From an uncultured Bacteroidales bacterium (GTDB taxonomy: Bacteria; Bacteroidota; Bacteroidia; Bacteroidales; Bacteroidaceae), in NCBI GenBank assembly GCA_902763865.1, contig CACWTR010000005.1:22862-86861 (forward strand): a DNA stretch of 64,000 nucleotides, read 5' to 3'. Below are positions 1 to 9,660 of this stretch, one piece after another. Position 1 is the stretch's first letter. The number at the start of each line of letters is the position of its first letter. The position numbers were made by a program, and so were the translations under genes. Below the pieces are notes generated by a model. The model ran no database searches and was not told the DNA's origin. It worked only from the letters and a program-made list of their open reading frames with translations.

Positions 1-1543
1 AACCATCGGGTGGGGTCATGATTTCGCGGATGACGTTGGGGTGCGTGAACATGCCGGCGTACTCCTCCTTCTCATCCTCCGTCCAGAAGAGCTGGCTGTC
101 GCTCTCTACATCGCGTTCCATCAGATAGACGCTCAGTCGCAGTTTCTCGTCCCCAGGCATGATGTCGGGAGCCACGTCGCCTTCCACCTCAACGGTCAGT
201 GTCTCGTGGTCGGCAGCCAGTGTCCCGCCTAAGGACAGGCTGACGAATGTGGGGCGTCTGGCTGCTGCGTCGAACACTCCCTGTGCATCGATGGAGCGCG
301 TCAGTACGTCGAACATCGGTGTGGATGTAGTAGCCATCTGGTAAAGGATGTTCTCCGTAGCCATCGCACGATCTACACTCATTGCGGGGATGCTCACCTT
401 GGACGAGTCGCCGCTGCAGAGCTGTACGGCAAGGGCAGTGGCATCGTCGTCGCCCGTCATGAACTGGTCGTCGAGGTGCTGGCAAACGAAGGTGATGGAG
501 TTGGCCTTACGGGTAACAGGGTCCTGAATGTAGTCGGTGAAGTAGCGGGCCGAGCGGTAATTGTTCTCAGACTCGAAGTACTCCACCAGCGGGCGGCGCG
601 AGTACTGAGCTGCCACACTGCGGGGAATGCCAATCATGTTCAGGGTGCGGACGACGGGGTTGGCAACCTCCTTGCCGTTCACTTTGCTGATGCTCAGTTC
701 CAGGTCGCCCGAATGGAAGCAGTAGATGGGAGCAAGGAATATCTTGCTTGTAGCTCCCGAAGCGATGCTCGCCGTAATGGTCTTGCTCCATGACTGGTCG
801 CCCTGGCGGGACGTCACCTCGATGTTGTTGATTTTCTGCGACCCCATGTTCTTGATGCGCATGATGACATCGCCTGCTTCTTCCGTGAACTGCACACCGT
901 TGTCGGTCAGCAGGTTGATGGCTGGCACGTAGTTGAACGTTCCCTTGGAGTCCCGGATGATGAGCAGGATGGGCAGTATGCCCCTGTCGTTCATGTCCGC
1001 CCAGAGTGGGTTGCCGTCCGCGTCGTTGTCTCCTTCCACCCACAGGAAACAGCTGTTGGGCGTGCCCTTCGGGTAGAGCATCGGGATGGCGCAGACGTTC
1101 TTCTTCAGGGAGGTGGTGAAGCCCACTATCAGCTGGTCGAGGTCCTCGGTAATCTCGTAGGAGGTCATCGTCATGTCGTTCCAGCCCGGATAGGGGTCGC
1201 TGTAGCTGTAGCGCACACTTTTCTTGCCGGAGGAGAGGTTCTCGCCGTTGAAGTCCTTGCGCACGAATCCCTCGTATAGACCTGTCTGTGTAGAGGTGTC
1301 CCATCCGACGCGCATTCCCGCGATGGTACCTCCTACATAGGGGGCAAGCATGTCCTTGGTGAGCCGAATGGCACAACCCACCTTGGCATCGAACTGCAGG
1401 GACAGCCCGTCGTATTCCCATATCTGGTCTTCGTACTTGGCATAGCCCACATACACTTTGCCGGAAGTGTTTTGTGCCAGGCCGTGCAGGTTGCCCGCAA
1501 CGAGCAGGCTCAGTAATAAGAGGTAGGAGCAAATGTGTTTCAT
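1..1543 (-). CDS. Secreted protein, 3' end outside window (possibly Omp28-related)
   Basis: The frame is open from an ATG at 1543 to the left edge, about 514 codons with no stop, so the C-terminus is missing. The N-terminus (MKHICSYLLLLSLLVAG...) is a signal peptide ending near AQ, so the product is exported. The middle is beta-rich with no catalytic motif I recognise. The last visible part (LRLSVYLMERDVESDSQ, then FTHPNVIREI) resembles the late region of Bacteroidales Omp28-like surface proteins. The similarity is from memory and weak, so the family name is tentative. It lies downstream of araB on the same strand, but the 22-bp gap does not prove co-transcription. Existence of the gene is much surer than its name. 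Confidence 0.7.
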   Translation of the reverse strand, partial: MKHICSYLLLLSLLVAGNLHGLAQNTSGKVYVGYAKYEDQIWEYDGLSLQFDAKVGCAIRLTKDMLAPYVGGTIAGMRVGWDTSTQTGLYEGFVRKDFNGENLSSGKKSVRYSYSDPYPGWNDMTMTSYEITEDLDQLIVGFTTSLKKNVCAIPMLYPKGTPNSCFLWVEGDNDADGNPLWADMNDRGILPILLIIRDSKGTFNYVPAINLLTDNGVQFTEEAGDVIMRIKNMGSQKINNIEVTSRQGDQSWSKTITASIASGATSKIFLAPIYCFHSGDLELSISKVNGKEVANPVVRTLNMIGIPRSVAAQYSRRPLVEYFESENNYRSARYFTDYIQDPVTRKANSITFVCQHLDDQFMTGDDDATALAVQLCSGDSSKVSIPAMSVDRAMATENILYQMATTSTPMFDVLTRSIDAQGVFDAAARRPTFVSLSLGGTLAADHETLTVEVEGDVAPDIMPGDEKLRLSVYLMERDVESDSQLFWTEDEKEEYAGMFTHPNVIREIMTPPDG

Positions 1544-1565
1544 ATCAGTTTGTGTTTTGCGTGGT

Positions 1566-3155
1566 TTATTTACATTCAGCGGCTTTCTGCTCGACGGGGA
1601 GGCAGGCCTTGTAGGTCTCGATGTACTTGTTGAAGCCGGCCACGTCCTCTTCCGTGGGAGCAATGCTCACGCCGGTGTTGCCGGCGAAGACTATCTCCTC
1701 GAGGTAATCGGCCAGGGAGAGATGTCCCGGGTTGTTCACCATGTAGCCGGCCAGCAGGGCGATACCCCAGGCACCGCCTTCTCCGGCAGTCTCCATCACG
1801 GAGATAGGAGAGCCCAGAGCTGCAGCCAGCATGCGCTGACCTACGCCTGCGGTCTTGAAGTAGCCGCCGTGACCGGTAATGCGATCTACACGGACGTTCT
1901 CCTCCTTCAGCAGGATGTCGTTGCCAAACTTCAGCACGGCGATAGCACCATAGAGGTGTGCACGCATGAAGTTGGCCAGGTTGAACTTGTCGCCCGCTGA
2001 ACGCAGGAACATGGGGCGTCCTTCCTGCAGACCCGTTACGGGCTCACCGCTCACGTAGTTATAGGCCATCAGCCCGCCGCAGTCGGCATCGCCCTCCAGG
2101 GCCTTGTTGAACAGTCCCGCATAGAGCTTGTTCATATCCACGGGCACGCCCAGCAGCTGCTGGAACTCCTTGAAGAGGCCTACCCAGGCGTTGATGTCGG
2201 AGGTGCAGTTGTTGCAATGCACCATAGCCACGAGGCTGCCGTCGGGTGTCGTCACCAGGTCGATGGGCTCGTATGGCTTGCTCAACGGCTTCTCCAGCAC
2301 AATCATCGAGAACGAGGACGTGCCGGCGCTCACGTTGCCTGTACGCTGCTTCACGGCATTGGTGGCGACCATGCCGGTGCCGGCATCGCCCTCTGGAGGA
2401 CAGACGGGGATGCCTGCCTTCAGGTGTCCGGAGGTGTCGAGCATCCTGGCACCTTCGGGTGTGAGGAATCCGGCCTGCTCGCCTGCATTGAGGCACTCCG
2501 GCAGGATGTCGAGCAGCTTCCAGGAGAAACCCTTTGGCGCAACGAGCTCGTCGAATTTGCGCACCATCCCGGCATCGTAGGTCTTCGTGCTTGGGTCTAT
2601 GGGAATCATGCCTGATGCATCGCCTACGCCCAGCACGAACTTGCCCGTCACTTGCCAGTGGACATACCCGGCCAGGGTCGTCAGGTACTTGATGTTGCCT
2701 ACGTGTTCTTCTCCCTCGAGGATGCATTCATAGAGATGGCTGATGCTCCAGCGCAGGGGAATGTTGTAGTTGAAGAGCTTCGAGAGCTCGGCAGCGGCCT
2801 TGCCCGTGTTGGTGTTGCGCCACGTGCGGAAGGGCACAAGTATCTGCTGCTTTTCGTCGAAGGCCATGTAGCCGTGCATCATGGCCGAGAAGCCGATGGC
2901 AGCCAGTGACTCTATCTCGCAGCCATACTGCTTCTGCACATCCCTCCGCAGGTCGGCATAGCAGTCCTGCAGACCATGCCAGACGGCCTCCGTGCTATAG
3001 GTCCACAGACCATCTACCAACTGGTTCTCCCATTCGTGGGAACCTTGTGCTATAGGCTTGTTCTCCTCGTCGATGAGCACAGCCTTGATGCGGGTAGAGC
3101 CAAACTCGATACCGAGAATGGCTTTACCGGCTTCTATTGTCTGTCTTGCAGTCAT
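1566..3155 (-). CDS. araB: L-ribulokinase (FGGY carbohydrate kinase)
   Basis: A 529-residue FGGY-family sugar kinase. The N-terminal ATPase motif (GIEFGSTRIKAVLID) and a C-terminal glycine-rich segment (ITGHGGYFKTAGVGQRMLAA) are both present. It would phosphorylate L-ribulose to L-ribulose 5-phosphate in the cytoplasm. Sequence alone cannot separate ribulokinase from xylulokinase with certainty. The call rests on the adjacent isomerase and epimerase genes, which complete the L-arabinose pathway. It is the last gene of araD-araA-araB, starting 3 bp after the araA stop, so the genes are very likely one transcript. The protein is shorter than the E. coli enzyme (about 566 residues), as expected for the distinct Bacteroidales form. 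Confidence 0.88.
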   Translation of the reverse strand: MTARQTIEAGKAILGIEFGSTRIKAVLIDEENKPIAQGSHEWENQLVDGLWTYSTEAVWHGLQDCYADLRRDVQKQYGCEIESLAAIGFSAMMHGYMAFDEKQQILVPFRTWRNTNTGKAAAELSKLFNYNIPLRWSISHLYECILEGEEHVGNIKYLTTLAGYVHWQVTGKFVLGVGDASGMIPIDPSTKTYDAGMVRKFDELVAPKGFSWKLLDILPECLNAGEQAGFLTPEGARMLDTSGHLKAGIPVCPPEGDAGTGMVATNAVKQRTGNVSAGTSSFSMIVLEKPLSKPYEPIDLVTTPDGSLVAMVHCNNCTSDINAWVGLFKEFQQLLGVPVDMNKLYAGLFNKALEGDADCGGLMAYNYVSGEPVTGLQEGRPMFLRSAGDKFNLANFMRAHLYGAIAVLKFGNDILLKEENVRVDRITGHGGYFKTAGVGQRMLAAALGSPISVMETAGEGGAWGIALLAGYMVNNPGHLSLADYLEEIVFAGNTGVSIAPTEEDVAGFNKYIETYKACLPVEQKAAECK

Positions 3156-3158
3156 GTC

Positions 3159-4697
3159 TTACTTCAGTGACTTGTTCAACATGTAGTATATCTCGTTGCC
3201 TCGGAGCTGTTGCTTGAACTCGTAGGTCTTCGTGTCCTTGTTAATTTTGACATACTCGATGCCCAGCATCTCGGCGAAGTCTTCCCAGTATTCTTCCGTA
3301 ATGTCGTAGGAGAAGGCACTGTGGTGCGTGCCACCAGCCAGGATCCATGCACCGGCGCCGATCTCGAAGGTGGGTTGAGGCACCCACAGCGCACTGGCGA
3401 CGGGCAGGTTAGGCATGGGCTTCGGCTCAATGCACTCTACCTCCTGAGAAATCAGGCGGAAGCGGTTGCCCAGGTCAACGACGGTAGCCTTGATGCCACG
3501 ACCCGTCTTCGAAGTGAACACCAGGCGGGCTGTCTGCTGCTTGCGGATGCCAATGCCGAGGAAGTGTACCTCGAGCTTGGGCTTGTCGCTGGCAATGAGG
3601 GGACAAACCTCGAGCATATGGCTCTGCAGACAGCTGGAGCGGTCACCTGCAAAGTTGAGCGTGTAGTCCTCGAGGAAGGAGCAACCGGTGGGCAGTCCCT
3701 GAGAGATTACCCACAGCGTGCGATACAAGCAGGCGGTCTTCCAGTCGCCTTCGGCGCCGAAGCCGATACCTTCCTCCATCAGGCGCTGGGAAGCCAAGCC
3801 GGGAATCTGGTCGAAGCCGCAGAAGTCCGGTGCATCGATGTCAGCATCGCCCAGGTCGTCGAAGTTGGTGGTGAAGGCTGTTGCGCCCTCGTCCTTCAGC
3901 ACGCGGCGTAAAGCAATCTCAGCCTTGGCGCTGTTTCTGACTTTCTCCCAATAGACCTCTTCGCCGCTCTCGTCTATCTTGATGGTGTAGAGTTTCTTGT
4001 ATTCCTCAACGAGGTCATCGGCTTCCTTGTCTGTCACCTTTTTGTAGTATTCCATCAGGCTGGAGACGGGATAGTAATCTACGTGATAGCCCATCCGCTG
4101 CTCGAACTCCACGCGGTCGCCGTCAGTCACGGCTACGTTGTTCATGTTCATGCCGAACATGAGGCAGCGCACCTGCCTTGCATCGGCCACACCTGCTGCC
4201 ACACGAGCCCACACGGCAATCTGCTTCTGTGCAGCCTTGTCCTTCCAGTAGCCGCAAACCACCTTGCGGGCTATGCGCATGCGGGTGCAGATGTGTCCGA
4301 ACTCGATGTCGCCGTGAGCGCTCTGGTTCAGGTTCATGAAGTCCATGTCCATCGTCTCCCAGGGAATCTCGGCGTTGTACTGAGTGTGGAAGTGGAGCAG
4401 GGGCTTCTGTAGTGCTTGCAGGCCCTTGATCCACATCTTGGCGGGTGAGAAGGTATGCATCCATGTGATGATGCCGACGCATTTAGCTTCGTTGTTGGCT
4501 GCTTTCATCACGTCCTCAACCTCCTTTGAGCTGTTGGCTGTGCCCTTATAGACAATCTTGATGGGAATGATGCCGCTGGCGTTCAAGCCATCGACCATCT
4601 CCTTTGAGTGTCCGTCAACTTTGGTAACGGCATCGCCTCCGTAAAGGAGCTGTGCACCTGTTACCCACCAAATCTCATACTTGTCAAATGCATTCAT
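3159..4697 (-). CDS. araA: L-arabinose isomerase
   Basis: A 512-residue protein matching L-arabinose isomerase along its full length. It converts L-arabinose to L-ribulose and needs a divalent metal. Typical segments are WWVTGAQLLYG near the N-terminus, GIITWMHTFSPAKMWI around residues 95-110, and GAEGDWKTACLYR in the middle, which carries a metal-ligand glutamate. The C-terminal GGTHHSAFSYD segment is also characteristic. The ATG at 4697 gives the normal family start. It is the middle gene of the ara operon, 35 bp after araD and 3 bp before araB. Confidence 0.96.
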   Translation of the reverse strand: MNAFDKYEIWWVTGAQLLYGGDAVTKVDGHSKEMVDGLNASGIIPIKIVYKGTANSSKEVEDVMKAANNEAKCVGIITWMHTFSPAKMWIKGLQALQKPLLHFHTQYNAEIPWETMDMDFMNLNQSAHGDIEFGHICTRMRIARKVVCGYWKDKAAQKQIAVWARVAAGVADARQVRCLMFGMNMNNVAVTDGDRVEFEQRMGYHVDYYPVSSLMEYYKKVTDKEADDLVEEYKKLYTIKIDESGEEVYWEKVRNSAKAEIALRRVLKDEGATAFTTNFDDLGDADIDAPDFCGFDQIPGLASQRLMEEGIGFGAEGDWKTACLYRTLWVISQGLPTGCSFLEDYTLNFAGDRSSCLQSHMLEVCPLIASDKPKLEVHFLGIGIRKQQTARLVFTSKTGRGIKATVVDLGNRFRLISQEVECIEPKPMPNLPVASALWVPQPTFEIGAGAWILAGGTHHSAFSYDITEEYWEDFAEMLGIEYVKINKDTKTYEFKQQLRGNEIYYMLNKSLK

Positions 4698-4732
4698 AAT
4701 GTTTGTAGGTTTTTGTTAGTTAATGGTATGTC

Positions 4733-5437
4733 TTATTTCTTCTTTTGTCCGTAGTAGGCGTTGGGGCCGTGCTTGCGGTTGTAGTGCTTCTCGATGAGCA
4801 GGGGATTCATCGTGGTGTCGGGATTTACCGAGAACGAGATGAAGGCCATCTTGGCACATTGTTCCATGACCTTTGCGTTGTAAACCGCATTGTCGGGCGA
4901 TGTGCCCCAGGAGAAGGGGCCGTGGTTCCTGACGAGTACGGCAGGCGTGTGGTCGGGGTTAATCTTGCGGATGTTCAGTATCTCGTCAACTATTACGTTG
5001 CCCGTCTCCAGCTCGTACTGGCCTTCCACTTCCTCGCGGGTCATGTCGCGTGTGCAGGGGATGTCCTTGTAGAAGTAGTCGGCATGTGTGGTTCCGATGT
5101 TGGGAATGTCGCGGCCAGCCTGCGCGAAGGCTGTGGCGTAGGTGCTGTGGGTGTGGACGACTCCCCCGATGTTTGGGAATGCCCTGTAGAGCACGAGGTG
5201 GGTGGGCGTGTCGCTCGAGGGGTTGAGGTCGCCCTCGACCACCTTGCCCGTTTGCAAATCAACGACCACCATGTCGGCAGCCTTCATCGCGTCGTAGCTT
5301 ACGCCCGACGGTTTGATGACGACCAGTCCTTTCTCGCGGTCGATACCCGAGACGTTGCCCCAGGTGAAGATGACCAATCCCTGCCTGACCAGGTCCAGGT
5401 TGGCCTTGAATACTTTCTCTTTCAGTTCTTCTAGCAT
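4733..5437 (-). CDS. araD: L-ribulose-5-phosphate 4-epimerase
   Basis: A 234-residue class II aldolase-fold protein that converts L-ribulose 5-phosphate to D-xylulose 5-phosphate. Hallmarks are [23 protein letters not shown] and [14 protein letters not shown], whose HTH provides zinc ligands, then GTTHADYFY and [12 protein letters not shown]. Length and motif order match AraD. It is the first gene of the operon, with a TAnnTTTG promoter on the minus strand about 70 bp upstream. A GH5-GH43 glycanase gene diverges from the same intergenic region, which ties sugar release to sugar catabolism. Confidence 0.95.
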   Translation of the reverse strand: MLEELKEKVFKANLDLVRQGLVIFTWGNVSGIDREKGLVVIKPSGVSYDAMKAADMVVVDLQTGKVVEGDLNPSSDTPTHLVLYRAFPNIGGVVHTHSTYATAFAQAGRDIPNIGTTHADYFYKDIPCTRDMTREEVEGQYELETGNVIVDEILNIRKINPDHTPAVLVRNHGPFSWGTSPDNAVYNAKVMEQCAKMAFISFSVNPDTTMNPLLIEKHYNRKHGPNAYYGQKKK

Positions 5438-5505
5438 AGTATTTCTGTGTAGTGTTATGTGGTCCGAATAGTTCAGTCTGTGCCTTTTCTGTGCACAATC
5501 ATCCG

Positions 5506-5513
5506 CAAATATA
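5506..5513 (-). promoter_or_regulatory. Promoter -7 box of the ara operon
   Basis: Read on the minus strand this is TATATTTG, a match to the Bacteroidota -7 box TAnnTTTG. It would start transcription near 5499, giving an araD leader of about 60 nt. A short dyad (TGTC, 8 bp, GACA at 5542-5557) lies between it and the divergent promoter and could be an operator for an arabinose regulator. The operator idea is a guess. Confidence 0.55.
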
Positions 5514-5640
5514 CGAATTCTTCTTCAATAATGCAAGGAAATGTCTGTTACATGACACAAAAAACAAATAACTTTGTCGTTTAATGGTTCGTCAACCGGA
5601 CTTTTATGGGAAAATAATTGGTTGTTGTCTGTAAGTTTGC

Positions 5641-5648
5641 TAACTTTG
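5641..5648 (+). promoter_or_regulatory. Promoter -7 box of the GH5-GH43 gene
   Basis: TAACTTTG matches the TAnnTTTG box. A TTG-rich stretch (GGTTGTTG near 5620) sits about 20 bp upstream as the -33 element. Transcription would begin near 5655, giving a leader of about 27 nt before the ATG at 5682. Confidence 0.6.
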
Positions 5649-5681
5649 CAGTCAGAAAAAGCTTATAACTAACACCAAACT

Positions 5682-8600
5682 ATGAGAAAACTGATTCTTT
5701 TCGCGTGGGCAGTCCTGTTTTTCGCAGGTATCAGCGCACAGGTCGAGAAGCCGCTGCCTTCTCTGCACGTCGAGGGCAAGTGGCTCTGCGACAGCCACGG
5801 CAACCACGTGGTGCTGCATGGTGTGATGGACACGCCAAACATGTTTTTCAACGACTGGAAGTGGGGTTCGCCCTGGGACGGCTCCGGCACCGGCTACAAT
5901 GCTACCGGTGCACAGAAGTGCCTGAACTATTTCGAGAAGATATTCAAGGGGCTGGAACAGGCTAACTGCGACGTCTTCCGTCTGCACCTGGACCCGGCCT
6001 GGACCAACGACCCCTCTGCTTCCTACGTCTATGCAGGCTCGGAGGGACAGGCGGAGGGGACCGACGGCGAGGCTGACATCTCGAAGTTCAACCCCACACG
6101 CCTGAGGAGCTTCCTCAGCTCGCTCTACTGGCCCCTCATCCAGAAGGCGATGAACCATAAGATGTATGTCGTGGTGCGTCCTCCCGGGGTCTGTCCCGGC
6201 TCCATCAAGGTGGGCGACTACTACAACGACTATCTCATGACGGTCTGGGACATCTTCACCCAGAATGCCAACATCAAGAAATACGCGGGCCAAATCAGCA
6301 TCGAGCTGGCCAACGAACCCGTCTCGCTCCGCAATGCAGAGGGAAAGGACGACCCGAAGGCCCTGCACGACTTCTTCCAGCCCATCGTGGATAAAATCCG
6401 CGCCAACGGTTTCTCCGGTATCATCTGGGCTCCGGGCACGGGCTGGCAAGCCAACTACACGAGCTACGAGTCCTATCCCATCGAGGGCCCCAACATCGGT
6501 TATGCCGTCCACGACTACTGCGGCTGGTACGGTTGCAGCGATAACACCCCTGACCCGCAGAGCAAGATAAACCAGTTCCGCAAGCAAGTGCCCGTCGTGG
6601 ATACAGCACCCATCATCATTACCGAGGTTGACTGGAGCCCGACCAATCCCGATGCGGAGGGCCACTACAACGAACATGGTGAATGGGTGCAGCCGAACTA
6701 TGGCACCTGGGCAACAGGTTCGACGTCGAAATGGGGCAAGGCCTTCAAGACGATGCTCGACCACTACGGCAACATCTCCATGACGCTCTCGGGCACAGGT
6801 TGTCTGATAGACCGCGACATCCTGCTGCAGACGGGTAGGGTGGAGCCAGCCTTCGGCGGACTGGAAGAAGCCTGCGGCAAAGCCTGCATGGACTGGTATG
6901 CCGACTTCTATACCAAGGACTGGGCACATCCCGACTACAAGGACGTATCGCTCAGCGACCAGGGCAATGGGCGCTACAAGAACCCGCTCATCTTTGCCGA
7001 CTTCCCGGACCCCGATGTCATTCGTGTAGGCGACACCTACTACATGGTCTCTACCACGATGCACCACTTCCCCGGCGCCACCATCCTGAAGTCCGCCGAC
7101 CTGCTGAATTGGGAATACTGTGCGCAGCCCCTGGAACAGCTCTCCGCGAAGGACCGCTACAGTCTCCTCGGCGGCGAGAATGCCTATGCCGCTGGCATGT
7201 GGGCCTGCTCCATGACCTGGCACAACGGCAAGTTCTATCTGCTCATCAACGGCAACGATGCCGGAGGATTCGTCCTCACGGCCACCGACCCGGAGGGACG
7301 ATGGGAGAAGAAAGCCTTGCCGCGCATCTACTACGACCCCGGCATGCTCTTCGACGGCGGTAAAGTCTATGTGGCCTGCGGCATCGGCAATATACAGATG
7401 TGCGAGCTGGACGAGAACTTCAACCTTGTCCGCGAACAGAACGTCATCCGCGACAAGGAGGGACTGGAGGGGTCGCACCTCTATAAGATAGGCGACTACT
7501 ATTATATATATGCCACGTACGGCGGCTGGCCCTCCGGTCAGGCTGTCTTCCGCTCGAAGAACATCTTCGGCCCCTACGAGGAGAGGATGCTGGTGGAGAA
7601 GGTCATCAACGGCTCCCCCAACACCGTGCACCAGGGAGCACTGGTCGAGACGCAGACCGGCGAATGGTGGACCATCCTCCAGCAGGACCTTGGAGCCCTG
7701 GGACGTATGCCTAACCTTCAGCCCGTGAAGTGGGAGGACGGGTGGCCCGTCGTCGGTAACAAGGGCGTGCCCTATACCACCTACACCTCCCCCAAGACCG
7801 GCACCGCATCGCCCCGCACCGGCCTGCCTACCAACGACAACTTCCGTTCCTATCCCCTGGGGATGCAGTGGCAGTGGAACCACAATCCCGACGACGGGGC
7901 CTGGAGCCTCTTCGAGCGACAGGGATGGCTGCGGCTCAGGGCATCGGGATCTGCCAACCGCCTGACGCAGGCACGCAATACGCTGACGCAGCGCATCTTT
8001 GCCTTCCACGACAAGGCATCGCAGCCATCGACAGGCACCATCCGCCTCGACATCAGGAACCTGCAGGAAGGAGACCGTGCCGGCATCTGCATCCTGCAGG
8101 ACCCCTACGCCGCCATCGCCGTCGAAGTGAAGGATGGTCGCCGGCAGCTCGTCTGGTGGCAGGACACCCTGCGCACCGACAACAGCTTCACCCCCACGCA
8201 GCAGACAATCCCGACCGATGCCGACAGCATCATCTACCTGCGCGCAGCCGTCACCTACGGCACCGGCAAGACGCAGTTCTACTACTCGCCCGACGGCAAG
8301 ACCTTCACAGCACTCGGCGACCAGACCACCTTGCGCTATAGCCTCACCGTCTTCGTCGGAGCCCGCTTCGGACTCTTCTGCTACAACACACAGAACGGCA
8401 GCAACGGCTATGCCGACTTCGACTGGTTCTCCACCGAATCCAGCTTCGACGAATCCACCTACTTCCCTGCCGACTTCGAAGGCTACAGCAAGGACATGCT
8501 CACGGCCCAAAAGCTGGAACTCGCAACAAACGAGATGGAAGTCATGGTGGGCAGCAGCAAACCCTTGAAGCTTACAGCCACCTTTGCCGACGGACACACC

Positions 8601-9332
8601 GAGGACGTGGCAGCCAAAGCAAGCTACATCAGCGATGCAGAGGGAGTTGTAGCCTTCCAGAACGGCAGTGTCCGCGGCCTCGACGAAGGAGAGACGAGCG
8701 TCCGCATCATCTACACCGACCCCGTAGGAGGCGAGCTGACAGCCAGCCTGAACGTCCGCTCCTCGTTCTTCCCCTTCGGAGCCGAGTACATCAACACCTC
8801 GCTCTTCTCCGAAGGCACCTACACCGAAAGCAGCCGTATCTTCAAGCCCGGACAGTACGGACAGATGGGATGGGAATATCCCAATGGTGCCGACATGTCG
8901 GGCTACAGGTATCTCGTCCTGAACATGAAGCGCATCGCCAGTGCCGCACACCTCAACATCTTCACCAGCGGCAGCATCTGGGGCGATTGCTGTGCTACGC
9001 CCGACTTCGGCTCCAAGAAGCAAGTGGTCATCGACCTCCAGGCGGCCCGCTACACCAGCGGCGACCGGACAGGCGAACCGCTCGACACGAAAAACGTCCG
9101 CATCGTCTCCTTCTGGTCCAACAAGGTCTCCATCGTCGTCGATGACATGTACCTGACCAACAACGACGACTTCTCCCGTCCCATCCCCGACGGCCTGGAG
9201 AGCATCGAGTCCTCACCCGTGGGCGAGGAAATCAGCTACGACATAAGTGGTCGCCGCATCGCAGCGCCCCGTAGCGGCCTCACCATCATCCGTCGTTCCG
9301 ACGGCACGGTCCGCAAAGTCATCCGTAAGTGA
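5682..9332 (+). CDS. Secreted GH5-GH43 bifunctional glycanase
   Basis: A 1216-residue exported protein with two catalytic modules. After a signal peptide (residues 1-19, ending ISAQ) comes a GH5-like TIM barrel, about 25-425. It has the acid/base glutamate in ELANEP (E212) and the nucleophile in ITEVDW (E315). A GH43-like propeller follows from about 433, with the base aspartate in DFPDPDVIRV (D443), a pKa-modulating aspartate in YDPGMLFDGG (D552) and the acid in EGSHLYK (E597). Next is a beta-sandwich resembling GH43 subfamily 12 C-terminal domains (about 770-950), then a Big2-like domain and a final module. Likely substrates are arabinoxylan or a similar branched glycan, since the gene diverges from the arabinose operon. 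Exact specificity cannot be read from sequence. Confidence 0.92.
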   Translation: MRKLILFAWAVLFFAGISAQVEKPLPSLHVEGKWLCDSHGNHVVLHGVMDTPNMFFNDWKWGSPWDGSGTGYNATGAQKCLNYFEKIFKGLEQANCDVFRLHLDPAWTNDPSASYVYAGSEGQAEGTDGEADISKFNPTRLRSFLSSLYWPLIQKAMNHKMYVVVRPPGVCPGSIKVGDYYNDYLMTVWDIFTQNANIKKYAGQISIELANEPVSLRNAEGKDDPKALHDFFQPIVDKIRANGFSGIIWAPGTGWQANYTSYESYPIEGPNIGYAVHDYCGWYGCSDNTPDPQSKINQFRKQVPVVDTAPIIITEVDWSPTNPDAEGHYNEHGEWVQPNYGTWATGSTSKWGKAFKTMLDHYGNISMTLSGTGCLIDRDILLQTGRVEPAFGGLEEACGKACMDWYADFYTKDWAHPDYKDVSLSDQGNGRYKNPLIFADFPDPDVIRVGDTYYMVSTTMHHFPGATILKSADLLNWEYCAQPLEQLSAKDRYSLLGGENAYAAGMWACSMTWHNGKFYLLINGNDAGGFVLTATDPEGRWEKKALPRIYYDPGMLFDGGKVYVACGIGNIQMCELDENFNLVREQNVIRDKEGLEGSHLYKIGDYYYIYATYGGWPSGQAVFRSKNIFGPYEERMLVEKVINGSPNTVHQGALVETQTGEWWTILQQDLGALGRMPNLQPVKWEDGWPVVGNKGVPYTTYTSPKTGTASPRTGLPTNDNFRSYPLGMQWQWNHNPDDGAWSLFERQGWLRLRASGSANRLTQARNTLTQRIFAFHDKASQPSTGTIRLDIRNLQEGDRAGICILQDPYAAIAVEVKDGRRQLVWWQDTLRTDNSFTPTQQTIPTDADSIIYLRAAVTYGTGKTQFYYSPDGKTFTALGDQTTLRYSLTVFVGARFGLFCYNTQNGSNGYADFDWFSTESSFDESTYFPADFEGYSKDMLTAQKLELATNEMEVMVGSSKPLKLTATFADGHTEDVAAKASYISDAEGVVAFQNGSVRGLDEGETSVRIIYTDPVGGELTASLNVRSSFFPFGAEYINTSLFSEGTYTESSRIFKPGQYGQMGWEYPNGADMSGYRYLVLNMKRIASAAHLNIFTSGSIWGDCCATPDFGSKKQVVIDLQAARYTSGDRTGEPLDTKNVRIVSFWSNKVSIVVDDMYLTNNDDFSRPIPDGLESIESSPVGEEISYDISGRRIAAPRSGLTIIRRSDGTVRKVIRK

Positions 9333-9347
9333 GAACACCGGCACCCC

Positions 9348-9398
9348 ACAGGCGTGCTCCGCGCACAAGAAACAGGCGCGGAGCACGCCTGTTTCTTT
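9348..9398 (+). terminator. Strong rho-independent terminator
   Basis: A perfect 17-bp inverted repeat (left arm 9348-9364, right arm 9376-9392, loop of 11) rich in G+C is followed by TTCTTTG. It begins 15 bp after the stop of the GH5-GH43 gene and would end that transcript. Confidence 0.85.
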
Positions 9399-9476
9399 GT
9401 GGGTTTTCCGAATATGACAACTTCCAAAGAGGCCAGGCATCGGCAGACAAACCTCAGCCTCCACGTCATAAAGTTA

Positions 9477-9556
9477 TTTTCAAAGCTTGAAAATATATTT
9501 TCAAACTTTGAAAATTAATTTTCACGACGTGAAAATATATTTTCATGACGTGAAAA
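9477..9556. repeat. 80-bp array of four 17-bp palindromes, copy 1
   Basis: Four palindromic units of the form TTTTCAnnnnnTGAAAA lie at 9477-9493, 9498-9514, 9519-9535 and 9540-9556. They are separated by TATA, TTAA and TATA, so the period is exactly 21 bp. The same 80-bp design recurs at 54343-54422, and both copies are preceded by a CCTCCACG-containing stretch and followed by TAGTTTT. The intergenic stretch 9333-9660 otherwise holds only the terminator. Confidence 0.9.
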
Positions 9557-9660
9557 TAGTTTTATGCCGCGTCGATATGACTAATTATTCTAAATTTTCT
9601 ATCAGTTTTCTTGTGAGAACCAATTAACATTTCAGAGTTACTCACTAACCCGAAAAAGAG

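Noticed and set aside
5652-9023. Minus-strand open frame of 1123 codons
   Set aside because: It lies wholly over the GH5-GH43 gene. Its product has biased composition and no known domain, a typical shadow in GC-rich DNA.
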